Shown: positions 38,009 to 46,122 of the stretch, piece after piece
Numbering within the stretch: the stretch's first letter is position 1
How the letters are laid out: each line of letters begins with the position of its first letter
Assembly (NCBI GenBank): GCA_028279345.1
Contig: JANQNY010000016.1
Location: 32,207 to 96,206, forward strand
Length of the DNA: 64,000 bases
From: Geminicoccaceae bacterium
GTDB taxonomy: Bacteria > Pseudomonadota > Alphaproteobacteria > Geminicoccales > Geminicoccaceae
Direction: 5' to 3'
Notes under the pieces: generated by a model
Seen by the model: only the letters and a program-made list of their open reading frames with translations
Told to the model about the DNA's origin: nothing
Databases searched by the model: none
Position numbers and translations under genes: made by a program

Positions 38009-39949
38009 TCAGTCCTTCCAGAGATGATTAGCCGCGTACTTCAAGATAGTGTCGACCGTGTCTTCCGGATAGCCGTTCTCGATCAGCGTATGTACCATGC
38101 GGTCGTAGCGCTCGCGCTGCTCCTCGTCCCGCGTCCGCGCCTTCGTGATAATGCGACTGATGTCGCGCACCGAACTCATCAGCTTCTTCTCGATGGCATC
38201 CTTCAGCGGCTCGTAGGCGGTATAAGAGACGCTTTCACCGCGCCGCGTTGCGCGCCATAGAAAGGCGATCACCTCCTGCCTAAAGCCTTCCGCGGCAGGT
38301 CCGATGATGGCGATCTGCTCCTCGATCGATTTCAAGAAGGCGTCGTCGGGGTTGAGGTCTTCGCCCGTGTGGGTGTCCTTGAGCTTCGTCTTGGTGACGA
38401 AGGCTTCCGCGTGGTCGAGATAGTTCTGGAAGAGGGTCTCGGCCTGCTCGTGGAACGAGTAGACGAAGGCCTTGGTGATGTCCTTCTCGAGCAGCTCCAG
38501 ATAAGCCTTGTGGAGCGTGTCCTGTAGGTATTCGAGGTACTGCTTCTTCACGTCATCGGCGAGATCCGCTTCCCGCACCATGTGGATGAGGGCCTCGCGG
38601 ACGCCGAGCGGCGTGATCGATGCCGTGGTCTGGCTGAGCGCGGAATCCAGCGCCTTCATGATGAAGCGCGTGGAAATGCCGAACATGCCTTCGCGCTTCG
38701 CGTCGTCGTGAAGCTCACGCACCGAAATCTTCTTGGTGCGTCCCTTCTCGACCACCTCGTCGCCGTTGTAGAGGCGCAGCTTGGTCATCAGGTCGCACTT
38801 CGGCGTCGATTCCAGCCGCGTCAGAATGGCGAACATCGACGCAACCTCGAGCGTGTGCGGCGCCAACTGCGCTTCGAAGTTCGAGCGGTCGATGAACTTC
38901 CGGTAGATCTTGATCTCTTCCGAGAGCCGTAGGTTGTACGGCACCTTGACGACCACAATGCGATCCAGAATCGCTTCGTTGGTATGGTCGGAGCGAAAGC
39001 GCTGCCACTCGGCTTCGTTTGAATGCGCGACGATGCAGCAGTCGACATAGCAGGTGCCATGCCGGCCGGGTGCCGGGATGAACTTCTCCTGCGTCGCCGT
39101 GATCATCGTGTGCAGGTATTCGGTGTCATTCTTGAACACCTCGATGAACTCGACCATGCCCCGGTTGCCCACATTGAAGGCGCCGTTGAGCTGAAGGATG
39201 CGCGGATCACCCTCGGAGAACCGGTCGAGCTTGGAGATGTCCTCCGAGCCGATGAGTACCGAGGTGTCCTGATTGTTCGGATCGACGGGCGGTACGACGC
39301 CGATCCCGCGCTGGCCACGCTTGGAAAAGCTAATGGTTCGGACCGGCATCTCTTCATAGCGTCCGTCGAATTCGTTGAGCAGTCGCCAACGGGTCGGTGG
39401 GCACAGATCGCCCTCGATCTTGACACCCAGCATGTCCTCGAAGGCAGGCCGGAGGTGTCGCGGGATCAGGGTCAGGGGGTTGCCGAACATCGGGCAGCCG
39501 TCGATCACGTACAGCGGCGGCAGCTCTTCGAGACCGCGCTTGAGACGTTCCACCAACGAGCTCTTACCCGACCCGACCGGCCCCATCAGATAGAGGACCT
39601 GCCGCGCCTCTTCGCCGCCCATGGCCGCGGCGTAGAAGTAGCGGGCGATCTTCTCGAGCGTCCGCTCCATGCCGAAGAACTCGTCTTCGAAGAAATGGTA
39701 GGTGGGGGGGATCCTATCGCCGAACAGGCGACGCAGCCGCGCGTCCCGTTCCGGATCGGCGGGTTCAACACCCGGGTTCATGATCATTTCATAGACACGC
39801 CGATGCGCGAGCCAAGCCAATGACGCGTCCTCTTTGACCCGCTCGAGATACTCCAAAAACGTGCCACGCCACTCGAACTTGCGACGCTCGGCACGATCCT
39901 TGGCGATCAGATCGGCGAACTCAGTCTTCGGCGCTTGCGCCATCGGCAT
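38009..39949 (-). CDS. prkA: PrkA family serine protein kinase (YeaG)
   Basis: AAA+-like ATPase with a C-terminal kinase-like domain, induced under stress or starvation in other proteobacteria. 646 residues. Walker A GPVGSGKSS (about 123-131), NEAEWQRFRSDHTNEAILDRI in the AAA core, and the PrkA C-terminal domain from about 430 (AFVYSFHEQAETLFQNYLDH). An alternative start two codons later is possible (MPM). First gene of the prkA-yeaH-spoVR operon. Confidence 0.95.
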   Translation of the reverse strand: MPMAQAPKTEFADLIAKDRAERRKFEWRGTFLEYLERVKEDASLAWLAHRRVYEMIMNPGVEPADPERDARLRRLFGDRIPPTYHFFEDEFFGMERTLEKIARYFYAAAMGGEEARQVLYLMGPVGSGKSSLVERLKRGLEELPPLYVIDGCPMFGNPLTLIPRHLRPAFEDMLGVKIEGDLCPPTRWRLLNEFDGRYEEMPVRTISFSKRGQRGIGVVPPVDPNNQDTSVLIGSEDISKLDRFSEGDPRILQLNGAFNVGNRGMVEFIEVFKNDTEYLHTMITATQEKFIPAPGRHGTCYVDCCIVAHSNEAEWQRFRSDHTNEAILDRIVVVKVPYNLRLSEEIKIYRKFIDRSNFEAQLAPHTLEVASMFAILTRLESTPKCDLMTKLRLYNGDEVVEKGRTKKISVRELHDDAKREGMFGISTRFIMKALDSALSQTTASITPLGVREALIHMVREADLADDVKKQYLEYLQDTLHKAYLELLEKDITKAFVYSFHEQAETLFQNYLDHAEAFVTKTKLKDTHTGEDLNPDDAFLKSIEEQIAIIGPAAEGFRQEVIAFLWRATRRGESVSYTAYEPLKDAIEKKLMSSVRDISRIITKARTRDEEQRERYDRMVHTLIENGYPEDTVDTILKYAANHLWKD

Positions 39950-40400
39950 CGATCCTTGCTAAGTCAAACCGCCGGGTTTGGAGCAACGTACCTCGCGGCG
40001 GCGGCATTCTGCCCGAGCTTAATGTAGGTGAAATGACGGACCGTGCCATATCAACAATCGCCGCCACACGGTGATCATTCAGCAACATGAACAGGATTTC
40101 AGTGCTACATCACGCGCACCTGCCTCCATCTACGTCGCCCATCGCCCGACACGCCGAGCGCATGATTTGTCAAAACGAGAGAGGCCGACCGCCGCGCGGC
40201 ACGGAGATGCGACGGCACCAGCGAGCTTCGTTGTGACAGTACCGCATCTGTGCCTTCGTTGACAGGCCCCAAGGCCCGCGCGACGCAACGACGCGTCACG
40301 GAGTATCGCATCAGATTGACGGCAGCCGTCGGACGCGCAACCTGAACGGACCCGCGCCGACGCGTCGCTGGACGGTCGGCCAGGCACGGAGCAAAACAAA
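39950..40400. other. Divergent intergenic region between prkA and fadL
   Basis: 450 bases likely to hold promoters for both flanking genes. A small inverted repeat CAAACC-GCCG-GGTTTG lies at 39965-39980, 16 bases upstream of the prkA start. The middle part is AT-richer (about 40020-40130). No ORF is credible and no sigma factor consensus is assigned. Confidence 0.4.
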
Positions 40401-41732
40401 ATGAAGCGGTGGGGTGTTCTCGTTCTCGCGGGAATAGTGATGGCGGGGGCCGATGCTGGTGCGTCCGGCTTCGCCATTCGTGAACAGAGCGGTAGTTTTC
40501 AAGGTCTCTCGTTTGCCGGCGTGGCGGCCGGAGGGGCCGATCTGTCGACGATGTACTTCAACCCGGCGACGCTTGGTCTGCACGATGGCATTCAGGGGCA
40601 TGTTGGGATCAGCTACATCATGCCCAAGGCCGAATTCCAGTTGGAGGAGGCCGAAACGGCCGTCGGCACGCCGATTTCGGGGCCGGAAGGAGGTGACATC
40701 GCCGAGGACGCCGTCGTTCCGGCGGCGTATGGGATGTTCGGTTACCGCGACTGGCGCTTCGGGCTCGGCGTCACGGCGCCGTTCGGTCTGAAGACCGAGC
40801 AGCCGATCGACTGGGTTGGTCGCTACTATGCGACGGAGAGCGAGCTCAAGACCATCAACATCAACCCGGCGGTCGCCTACAATATCTCGCCGCGATTCAC
40901 GGTCGGCGCCGGCTTCGTCGCGCAATATGCCGACTCGACCCTCGCCCAGGCGCTCGATTTCGGATCGGCCGCGTTCGCGCCGGGGCTTCCTCCAGGCTTT
41001 GCGACGGCGGTCGGCGCCACACCCGGCGAGAACGACGGCTTCTTGAAGGTCGACGGCACCGATTGGGACTTCGGCTTCACACTCGGCGTGATGGCAGAGC
41101 CGATCGATGGTACGCGGCTAGGGGTCGGCTACCGCTCGCAGATCAATCACAGCTTGGAAGGATCGGCCGACTTCGATCTCGGCGGTCAGGTGGGCGAGGC
41201 GCTCAACCTGCTCAGCGGCGGTGCTCTGGAGGACACCGGCGGACGAGCGGCGCTCTCGACGCCCCAGATCTTGAGCCTCGGCGTTCGCCAACGTGTGACC
41301 GACGAGGTCGACGTCTTGGGAACGGCGGAGTGGACCGGCTGGAGCACCTTCGATGAGCTCGTGATCAATTTCGACAACCCGGACCTGGCCCCCGAAGTCA
41401 CCAACGAGGATTGGCGGGACACCTGGTTTTTCTCGCTCGGTGTCGAGTATCGTCCGCTCGAAGAGCTGACGCTGCAGACCGGCGTCGCCTACGATCAGTC
41501 GCCGATACCGGACGCGACACGCACCCCACGCATACCCGGAGCCGACCGCACATGGCTCTCCTTCGGCGCGGCGTGGCAGCCTGCGACATGGCTCAGCGTG
41601 GGCGCGGGGTACTCGCGTATCTGGGTCCAGGATGGGCCGGTCAATCTCGATGATCCGGACGCGGGCCGCCTCAGGGGCACCTTCGACAACGGGATCGACA
41701 TCGTCACATTGCACGGCACGCTGCGTTTCTAG
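40401..41732 (+). CDS. FadL/TodX-type outer membrane transporter
   Basis: Beta-barrel for long-chain fatty acids or hydrophobic compounds. 443 residues with a Sec signal (MKRWGVLVLAGIVMAGADAGA), then SGFAIREQSGSFQGLSFAG, the FadL plug start, and STMYFNPATLGLHDG. Alternating amphipathic strands follow and the last strand ends in phenylalanine (LHGTLRF), the Bam recognition signal. Length and plug match the FadL family. The specific substrate is unknown. Confidence 0.9.
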   Translation: MKRWGVLVLAGIVMAGADAGASGFAIREQSGSFQGLSFAGVAAGGADLSTMYFNPATLGLHDGIQGHVGISYIMPKAEFQLEEAETAVGTPISGPEGGDIAEDAVVPAAYGMFGYRDWRFGLGVTAPFGLKTEQPIDWVGRYYATESELKTININPAVAYNISPRFTVGAGFVAQYADSTLAQALDFGSAAFAPGLPPGFATAVGATPGENDGFLKVDGTDWDFGFTLGVMAEPIDGTRLGVGYRSQINHSLEGSADFDLGGQVGEALNLLSGGALEDTGGRAALSTPQILSLGVRQRVTDEVDVLGTAEWTGWSTFDELVINFDNPDLAPEVTNEDWRDTWFFSLGVEYRPLEELTLQTGVAYDQSPIPDATRTPRIPGADRTWLSFGAAWQPATWLSVGAGYSRIWVQDGPVNLDDPDAGRLRGTFDNGIDIVTLHGTLRF

Positions 41733-41733
41733 C

Positions 41734-41757
41734 GTATCCTGCAGGTTGCAGCGATAC
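41734..41757 (+). terminator. Stem-loop just after fadL
   Basis: GTATCCTGCA and TGCAG(c)GATAC pair over 10 positions with one bulged C and a 3-base loop, beginning 2 bases after the fadL stop codon. No clear T-tract follows, so it may act as an mRNA 3' end protector or a weak terminator. Confidence 0.5.
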
Positions 41758-41828
41758 TAGGAATATGATCTTATATGCGTGTTCGACCACGTGCCGGGAA
41801 GCCGGCCTCGATAAGGGCAGCACGCATC

Positions 41829-42170
41829 ATGAACCCGACGAAGTTCTCACGCGACACCAGCGGCCACAGCGTCGGTCTGGCGCACTGGAAATGGGGTAGC
41901 AGACGGACGCTCATCCTGAACGACACACCTGTCCGCACGAGCGAGGCCTTCGACGGCCACTCCGTCTTCATCGAAGCGACCGTAGCATGTCACCTCCGTC
42001 TGGGCGACACCGACGTGGTCGCCGACGCGACCGATCCGGTGCTCAAGCCAGGAGCGGTCTATGCGTTTCCGCGCGCCCAAGGTGAGACGCATCTCTCGGT
42101 TGTCGCAAAGGGCGGGCTGGGCAGCGGGACCGTCGAATACTGGCAGGCCGACAGCTTCGTCGAAGCCTGA
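41829..42170 (+). CDS. Hypothetical protein
   Basis: 113 residues from an ATG at 41829 (an ATG at 41775 would add 18 residues). No family recognised. The sequence is soluble, rich in short beta strands (RRTLILNDT, HSVFIEATVACHLRLGDTDVV, GAVYAFPRAQGETHLSVVAKG), which gives a cupin- or adhesin-like impression without a metal-ligand pattern. It ends 70 bp before the tRNA-Arg gene on the opposite strand. The AT-rich stretch just upstream (41758-41775) could hold its promoter. Confidence 0.5.
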   Translation: MNPTKFSRDTSGHSVGLAHWKWGSRRTLILNDTPVRTSEAFDGHSVFIEATVACHLRLGDTDVVADATDPVLKPGAVYAFPRAQGETHLSVVAKGGLGSGTVEYWQADSFVEA

Positions 42171-42240
42171 GCCTTGTGGTAGCGCGTCAGTTCGGACGTC
42201 TTGAGGCGGCTTCCCAGCTGATCAGTCATTCCAGCGAGTG

Positions 42241-42317
42241 TGGCGCGCCCGGCAGGGCTCGAACCTGCAACCCTCGGCTTAGAAGGCCGATGCTCTATCC
42301 TGTTGAGCTACGGGCGC
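42241..42317 (-). tRNA. tRNA-Arg (anticodon TCT)
   Basis: Minus strand reads as a full cloverleaf: acceptor GCGCCCG pairing with CGGGCGC, D arm GCTC/GAGC, anticodon stem TCGGC/GCCGA around loop CTTCTAA (anticodon TCT, decoding AGA), T arm GCAGG/CCTGC with TTCGAGC. Discriminator G is followed by an encoded CCA. It lies downstream of the NDUFS4-type gene on the same strand. No integrase is adjacent. Confidence 0.95.
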
Positions 42318-42375
42318 CTGCTGCCATGAAGCCGCGGGCGCCTTCGGCGTGCAACCTGGGAATTGGAGATCGCAC

Positions 42376-42663
42376 TCAGAACCGCTTCACGAAGTTGTCG
42401 CTGTAGGACTTGGGTCGCACGACACGCTCGTGCGGTTCTTCGACGACAAAGGTGATGCCGGCTCTGCGCGCATAGGCGATCGCGGCCTCCTTCGTCGGAA
42501 AGCGCATGTGCACCTGCTGCTCGGTGTCGCCCGAGCCGACCCATCCGATCAGCGCGTCCGGCTCGCGCCGTTCGCGCGGTTCCATTTCGAGCACCCAATA
42601 GCGCGTCTTGGCGCGTCCCGAGGAGACCGCCGTCTTCGCCGGTCGGTAGATCCGTGCGTCCAT
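42376..42663 (-). CDS. NADH dehydrogenase accessory subunit, NDUFS4-like (ETC complex I subunit conserved region)
   Basis: Alphaproteobacterial homologue of the mitochondrial 18-kDa complex I subunit. The ATG at 42663 gives 95 residues. Landmarks are MDARIYRPAKTAVSSGRAKT, RYWVLEMEP, LIGWVGSGDTEQQVHMRFPTKEAAIAYARR and the terminal KSYSDNFVKRF. The upstream extension of the frame is arginine-rich and not credible. Such subunits occur in alphaproteobacteria and mitochondria, supporting the taxonomic placement. Confidence 0.9.
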   Translation of the reverse strand: MDARIYRPAKTAVSSGRAKTRYWVLEMEPRERREPDALIGWVGSGDTEQQVHMRFPTKEAAIAYARRAGITFVVEEPHERVVRPKSYSDNFVKRF

Positions 42664-42850
42664 GCCTACCCGCCGTCGCTGATGTCGCCGCCTTATGGCG
42701 CGACGGCGCGACGAGGTCCAGCAGCGGAAACTTGCGATTTTGGCGAACGGAACGGTTCTCATTCGGCGACGGCTCAGCCATGTTTGGGATATTGGTTTCG
42801 AGCAGGCGCCGACAGAGGGTCGGCGTCAGCGCCCACGACGGAGATGCCTG

Positions 42851-43240
42851 ATGGCCGATGACCGGACGGAAAAGGGGACGGCGGTACGCCGTGCCGTGCT
42901 CGGCAACGCGTATGTCGACCGCAAGAACGAGCAGACCCACGACTTCGACGCCGACTACCAGCGGTTCGTCACACAGACGGTTTGGGCGGACGTCTGGGCA
43001 CGCGAAGGGATGGATCTGCGCACGCGCTCGCTGATCACCCTTGCCATCGCGGCGGTGCAGCATGATGCGGAGGAGTTCACCCTGCACATCCGCGGCGCCC
43101 GGAACAACGGCGTGACGCCCGAGGAAATCCGGGAGATGCTGCTGCACGTCGCCGTGTATGCCGGCATCCCGGCGGCCAACACCGCGCACCGGCTCGCCAA
43201 GCGCGTGCTCGCCGAAGAGATGGTCGAGGGCAGCATCTGA
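42851..43240 (+). CDS. Carboxymuconolactone decarboxylase family protein (PcaC-like)
   Basis: Probable 4-carboxymuconolactone decarboxylase of the protocatechuate branch. The ATG at 42851 with GGAG upstream gives 129 residues. TRSLITLAIAAVQHDAEEFTLHIRGARNNGVTPEEIREML contains the PcaC active-site residues, and LHVAVYAGIPAAN is conserved. It lacks the redox CxxC of AhpD relatives, supporting a PcaC-type role. The BKACE gene follows 94 bp downstream on the same strand. Confidence 0.85.
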   Translation: MADDRTEKGTAVRRAVLGNAYVDRKNEQTHDFDADYQRFVTQTVWADVWAREGMDLRTRSLITLAIAAVQHDAEEFTLHIRGARNNGVTPEEIREMLLHVAVYAGIPAANTAHRLAKRVLAEEMVEGSI

Positions 43241-43334
43241 ACCACGAAGCCGTCGGACCCGGCGGCCTCCGGGTGCCCCGCGGGCGCGACCTGCCGCCCG
43301 CCCGGCCGGCCTCGGTGGCTCGCGGGGATGCCTC

Positions 43335-44165
43335 ATGATCCCGTGCATCATCACCGTCGCGATCACGGGCTCGGTGCCGACCAAGGCCGACAACCCTGCC
43401 GTCCCGATCACCGTCGCAGAGCAGGTCGAGAGCACGCAGGCGGCCTTCGAGGCAGGGGCCACGCTCGCCCATTGTCACGTTCGTCAGGACAATGGCGCGC
43501 CGACATCGGATCCGGAGCGCTTCGCCCATCTCAAGGAAGGGTTGGAGCGTCACTGCCCTGGCATGATCATCCAGTTCTCGACCGGCGGTCGCTCCGGCAG
43601 CGGGCGCGAGCGGGGCGGCATGCTGTCCCTACGCCCGGACATGGCGTCACTCTCGACAGGCTCCTGCAACTTCCCGACGCGGGTCTACGAGAACAGCCCC
43701 GAACTCATCGGCTGGCTGGCCCGCGAAATGTTGATCCACGATGTTAAGCCAGAAATCGAAGCCTTTGATCTATCAATGATTTTCAAGGCCGTTCAGATGG
43801 CTCATGACGGCCTGATCAAGGCGCCTTTGCACGTCCAGTTCGTGATGGGCGTCAAGAACGCGATGCCGGTCGATCGGGACTCGTTCGTCTTCTTCGCGGA
43901 GACCCTGAAGCGCCTTGCCCCCGATGCCACCTGGACAGGTGCTGGGATCGGCAAGGATCAGCTGACCGTGAACCGCTGGTCACTCGAACTCGGAGGTCAC
44001 TGCCGTACCGGCCTCGAGGACAATGTTCGTCTCGCCAAGGACACGCTTGCGCCATCCAACGCGGCGCTGGTGGCCAGCGTTGCCGAGCTCTGTTTGGAGT
44101 ACGGACGGAGGCCGGCGACGGTCTCGGAGGCGCGCTCGATCTTGGGTCTGCGCTCTGCCGCTTAG
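43335..44165 (+). CDS. BKACE family beta-keto acid cleavage enzyme (DUF849, Kce-like)
   Basis: Zinc-dependent enzyme condensing a beta-keto acid with acetyl-CoA, as in 3-keto-5-aminohexanoate cleavage. The ATG at 43335 gives 276 residues. IITVAITGSVPTKADNPAVPITVAEQ is the family start. Zinc-ligand candidates are the His-x-His in LAHCHVRQ and the later histidine in LELGGHCRTGLEDNV with its typical following glutamate. Family members have different beta-keto acid substrates, and the PcaC-like neighbour suggests an aromatic or 3-oxoadipate-related pathway. Confidence 0.85.
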   Translation: MIPCIITVAITGSVPTKADNPAVPITVAEQVESTQAAFEAGATLAHCHVRQDNGAPTSDPERFAHLKEGLERHCPGMIIQFSTGGRSGSGRERGGMLSLRPDMASLSTGSCNFPTRVYENSPELIGWLAREMLIHDVKPEIEAFDLSMIFKAVQMAHDGLIKAPLHVQFVMGVKNAMPVDRDSFVFFAETLKRLAPDATWTGAGIGKDQLTVNRWSLELGGHCRTGLEDNVRLAKDTLAPSNAALVASVAELCLEYGRRPATVSEARSILGLRSAA

Positions 44166-44204
44166 TGCATCCGGAGCGTCACCGGCCCGCGGCGCACCTG
44201 TTTC

Positions 44205-44816
44205 CTAGCCCGCCCCGATATCGATGAGGACCTCGTTGCGCCGCAGAAAACCGGGCGTGAACGGGTCATTGTAGTAGGCGTAGGTCGCGGGTGCGTGCGC
44301 AGCGAGATCGCGCGCGGCGAGCCACGTTCGGAGCCTCTGTTCCTGCTCGGTGAAGCGCGCATCGTCCCAGCCGCCGTCGAACCGGACCGCGGCCATGCGG
44401 GTGGGCGCCGTCTCCAGGAGGCGCACGTCGGCTGCCGCCGGTGCCGGCAGATCGTCGAGATTGTACCCGGAGGGCATGATGAACCGCACGCGCCACGACG
44501 CGTCGCCAACGGGCTCCTGTGTGACGGGCGCGGTCATGGAGATCTTCCGACCGTCGCGTTCCCTAGCAAAGATGTAGCGGGCGAGCGGGCCGAAACCGGC
44601 ACGAACGGCGTCCCGCCGCGAGCCTTCGGTGGTCACCTCGGCCACGCGCAAGGCCGGGTAGATGCGAAGCTCGAAGGCGCCATCGCGCTCGGCGATCTCA
44701 TAGGGCCACGTCTCGACCATGCGACCATAGATGAGAAACGCCGCGTAGGCGCCGACAGCGAGGAGCCCGAGGCCCCCCGCGAGCAAGAAGGCGTTGCGCA
44801 CCGTCAGCATCTCCAT
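44205..44816 (-). CDS. SOUL heme-binding protein
   Basis: 203 residues. One N-terminal membrane anchor (FLLAGGLGLLAVGAYAAFLIYG) precedes a SOUL/HBP domain: ETWPYEIAERDGAFELRIYPALRVAEV, KISMTAPVTQEP and RFIMPSGYNLDDLPAP are the family signatures. It probably binds heme on the periplasmic face. The start codon shares one base with the stop of the upstream redox gene (TGATG), which implies translational coupling. Confidence 0.88.
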   Translation of the reverse strand: MEMLTVRNAFLLAGGLGLLAVGAYAAFLIYGRMVETWPYEIAERDGAFELRIYPALRVAEVTTEGSRRDAVRAGFGPLARYIFARERDGRKISMTAPVTQEPVGDASWRVRFIMPSGYNLDDLPAPAAADVRLLETAPTRMAAVRFDGGWDDARFTEQEQRLRTWLAARDLAAHAPATYAYYNDPFTPGFLRRNEVLIDIGAG

Positions 44817-45580
44817 CAGGTGCCGTAGGTTTCGTCGAGGTAGCGCAGGATCTCCTGCGATTCGAAGAGTTCGGCGCCCGTGTTGGGGTCGACGAGGAAC
44901 GGGACCATCAGCTTGCCCGTGCGCTTGAGCAGCGCGCGGCGGTTGGCCGTTTCCGGCTGGATGCTGAGCCCTACGCGCTCGCGCAGGAAGGGCGGGACGC
45001 TCTCCCGAAGACGGGTGCGGCCGGCGCTACGCAGCCGATAGGGCAACTCCCGCTCACTAAGACGTTCGCGAACCAGCCGCGCAAACGGGCTGCTCTCGAT
45101 GCTCCACAGCTCAAGCGGCTGATCTGCGTGCCTGGATGGGCGCGCTCGGCTACCGGCGCCGGCCCGCCACGCCGACGCGATCCCGGACGAGACAGTGTCC
45201 ACGACGCGCAGGCGCCAATGGGCAGGCAAGGGGCGTCGCCCGTATTTTTCGAAGAGGTAGGCGACGATGTCAGCAGATTCGTAGAGCTGCCGGCCGGTGT
45301 TTGGATCGATCAGAAAGGGGAACTGCGCCTTGCCGCCGCGCTCGATCGAGGTCGGACGAAAGCGGGTGCCGCCCTTTGGACAGGGGTAGACCGCGGCGTC
45401 CAGGTCGAGTTCCGTGAGCGCTTCGCGAACGAGACGGCAGAAGGGACAGCCCTCGAACTCGTAGAGCTCCAAAAGACGCTCCGGCGTCGACGCAGCCGGC
45501 TTGGTGTAGATGCCGCGCCCGAGCCGCGCTGCCGTGGCGAGCACGGACGTGGTCGTAGAGACGCTCGCGGCCAGAGACAT
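44816..45580 (-). CDS. Tandem glutaredoxin-like (GST_N) domain protein
   Basis: 254 residues from an ATG at 45580 with a GAGG ribosome site; the longer frame upstream is a shadow. Two thioredoxin-fold GST_N-type domains occur in tandem. The first (about 34-115) has the redox motif EGCPFCRLV, while the second (about 150-250) has ESSPFARLV at the same place, so both cysteines are lost. Both share the PFLIDPNTG/PFLVDPNTG and ES-x-DIV or ES-QEILRYL glutathione-site motifs. The architecture is known in cyanobacteria and plants. The role is unknown, and coupling to the SOUL gene suggests heme-linked redox chemistry. Confidence 0.8.
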   Translation of the reverse strand: MSLAASVSTTTSVLATAARLGRGIYTKPAASTPERLLELYEFEGCPFCRLVREALTELDLDAAVYPCPKGGTRFRPTSIERGGKAQFPFLIDPNTGRQLYESADIVAYLFEKYGRRPLPAHWRLRVVDTVSSGIASAWRAGAGSRARPSRHADQPLELWSIESSPFARLVRERLSERELPYRLRSAGRTRLRESVPPFLRERVGLSIQPETANRRALLKRTGKLMVPFLVDPNTGAELFESQEILRYLDETYGT

Positions 45581-45615
45581 TCGAAACCTCGACACAGGAT
45601 CACGCACCCAAGATT

Positions 45616-45640
45616 GGCTTGCCGAAACTTTTGGCAAGCC
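45616..45640 (-). terminator. Stem-loop after the DUF3429 gene
   Basis: GGCTTGCC and GGCAAGCC form a perfect 8-bp stem around a 9-base loop. It lies between the DUF3429 stop and the tandem glutaredoxin gene start, both on the minus strand. No U-tract follows, so termination may be partial. Confidence 0.5.
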
Positions 45641-45663
45641 GTGCTCGCCGACTGCGGGGAGAG

Positions 45664-46122
45664 CTAGCCTGCGAGCACGCCGTGCAGGAGCGCCGCGCCG
45701 AGCGCCACGATCACACCGGCTGTGAGCGGCAGGCGGAGCTGCGGATACCAGGCGGGTGCAAGCCCCTGTCGCACCAGCTTGAGGTCGAACCGCAGCACCA
45801 TGACGAAGGCCACGAGGATGAAGGCGTAGGGCCACGGAAAGGGCGTAAATGGGCCAATCCACGCAATGAGTGCTGGAACCACCGATAGTCCGAGGACCCG
45901 CCAACGTTGCGCGTCGTCGACCTGCGGCAGGCTGCCGAAACCCCACTGCGCGCCGGCCATGAAGCCGGCGATAACCATGGCGTAGGCGATGATGAGCGTG
46001 TGCAGGAAGCCTGCCAGCAACGGCGGCGCGAACCAGACGAGGAGCGCCGGCACGACGAATGGGATCAACCCGGCGAAACCGAGAATCAGCGCCGGGCGCG
46101 GGACCCCGGGTGGCGCGCTCAA
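45664..46122 (-). CDS. DUF3429 membrane protein
   Basis: 152 residues from a TTG at 46122, which has GGAGG 6 bases upstream and overlaps the nucleoside hydrolase stop (TTGA). The extra 52 codons of the open frame upstream are a shadow. Five hydrophobic helices are visible, with LILGFAGLIPFVVPALLVW first and AYAMVIAGFMAGAQWGFG, the DUF3429 motif. The function is unknown. Coupled to a nucleoside hydrolase gene. Confidence 0.8.
   Translation of the reverse strand: MSAPPGVPRPALILGFAGLIPFVVPALLVWFAPPLLAGFLHTLIIAYAMVIAGFMAGAQWGFGSLPQVDDAQRWRVLGLSVVPALIAWIGPFTPFPWPYAFILVAFVMVLRFDLKLVRQGLAPAWYPQLRLPLTAGVIVALGAALLHGVLAG

Noticed and set aside
42241..42317. tRNA-Arg as an integration site for an island
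   Set aside because: No integrase, no duplicated tRNA 3' end and no composition shift in the flanks. The island at 13.4-16.0 kb is far away.
42308..43462. 384-codon minus-strand frame across the tRNA-Arg, NDUFS4-like and PcaC genes
   Set aside because: It runs over a tRNA and two conserved genes in other frames and matches no protein.
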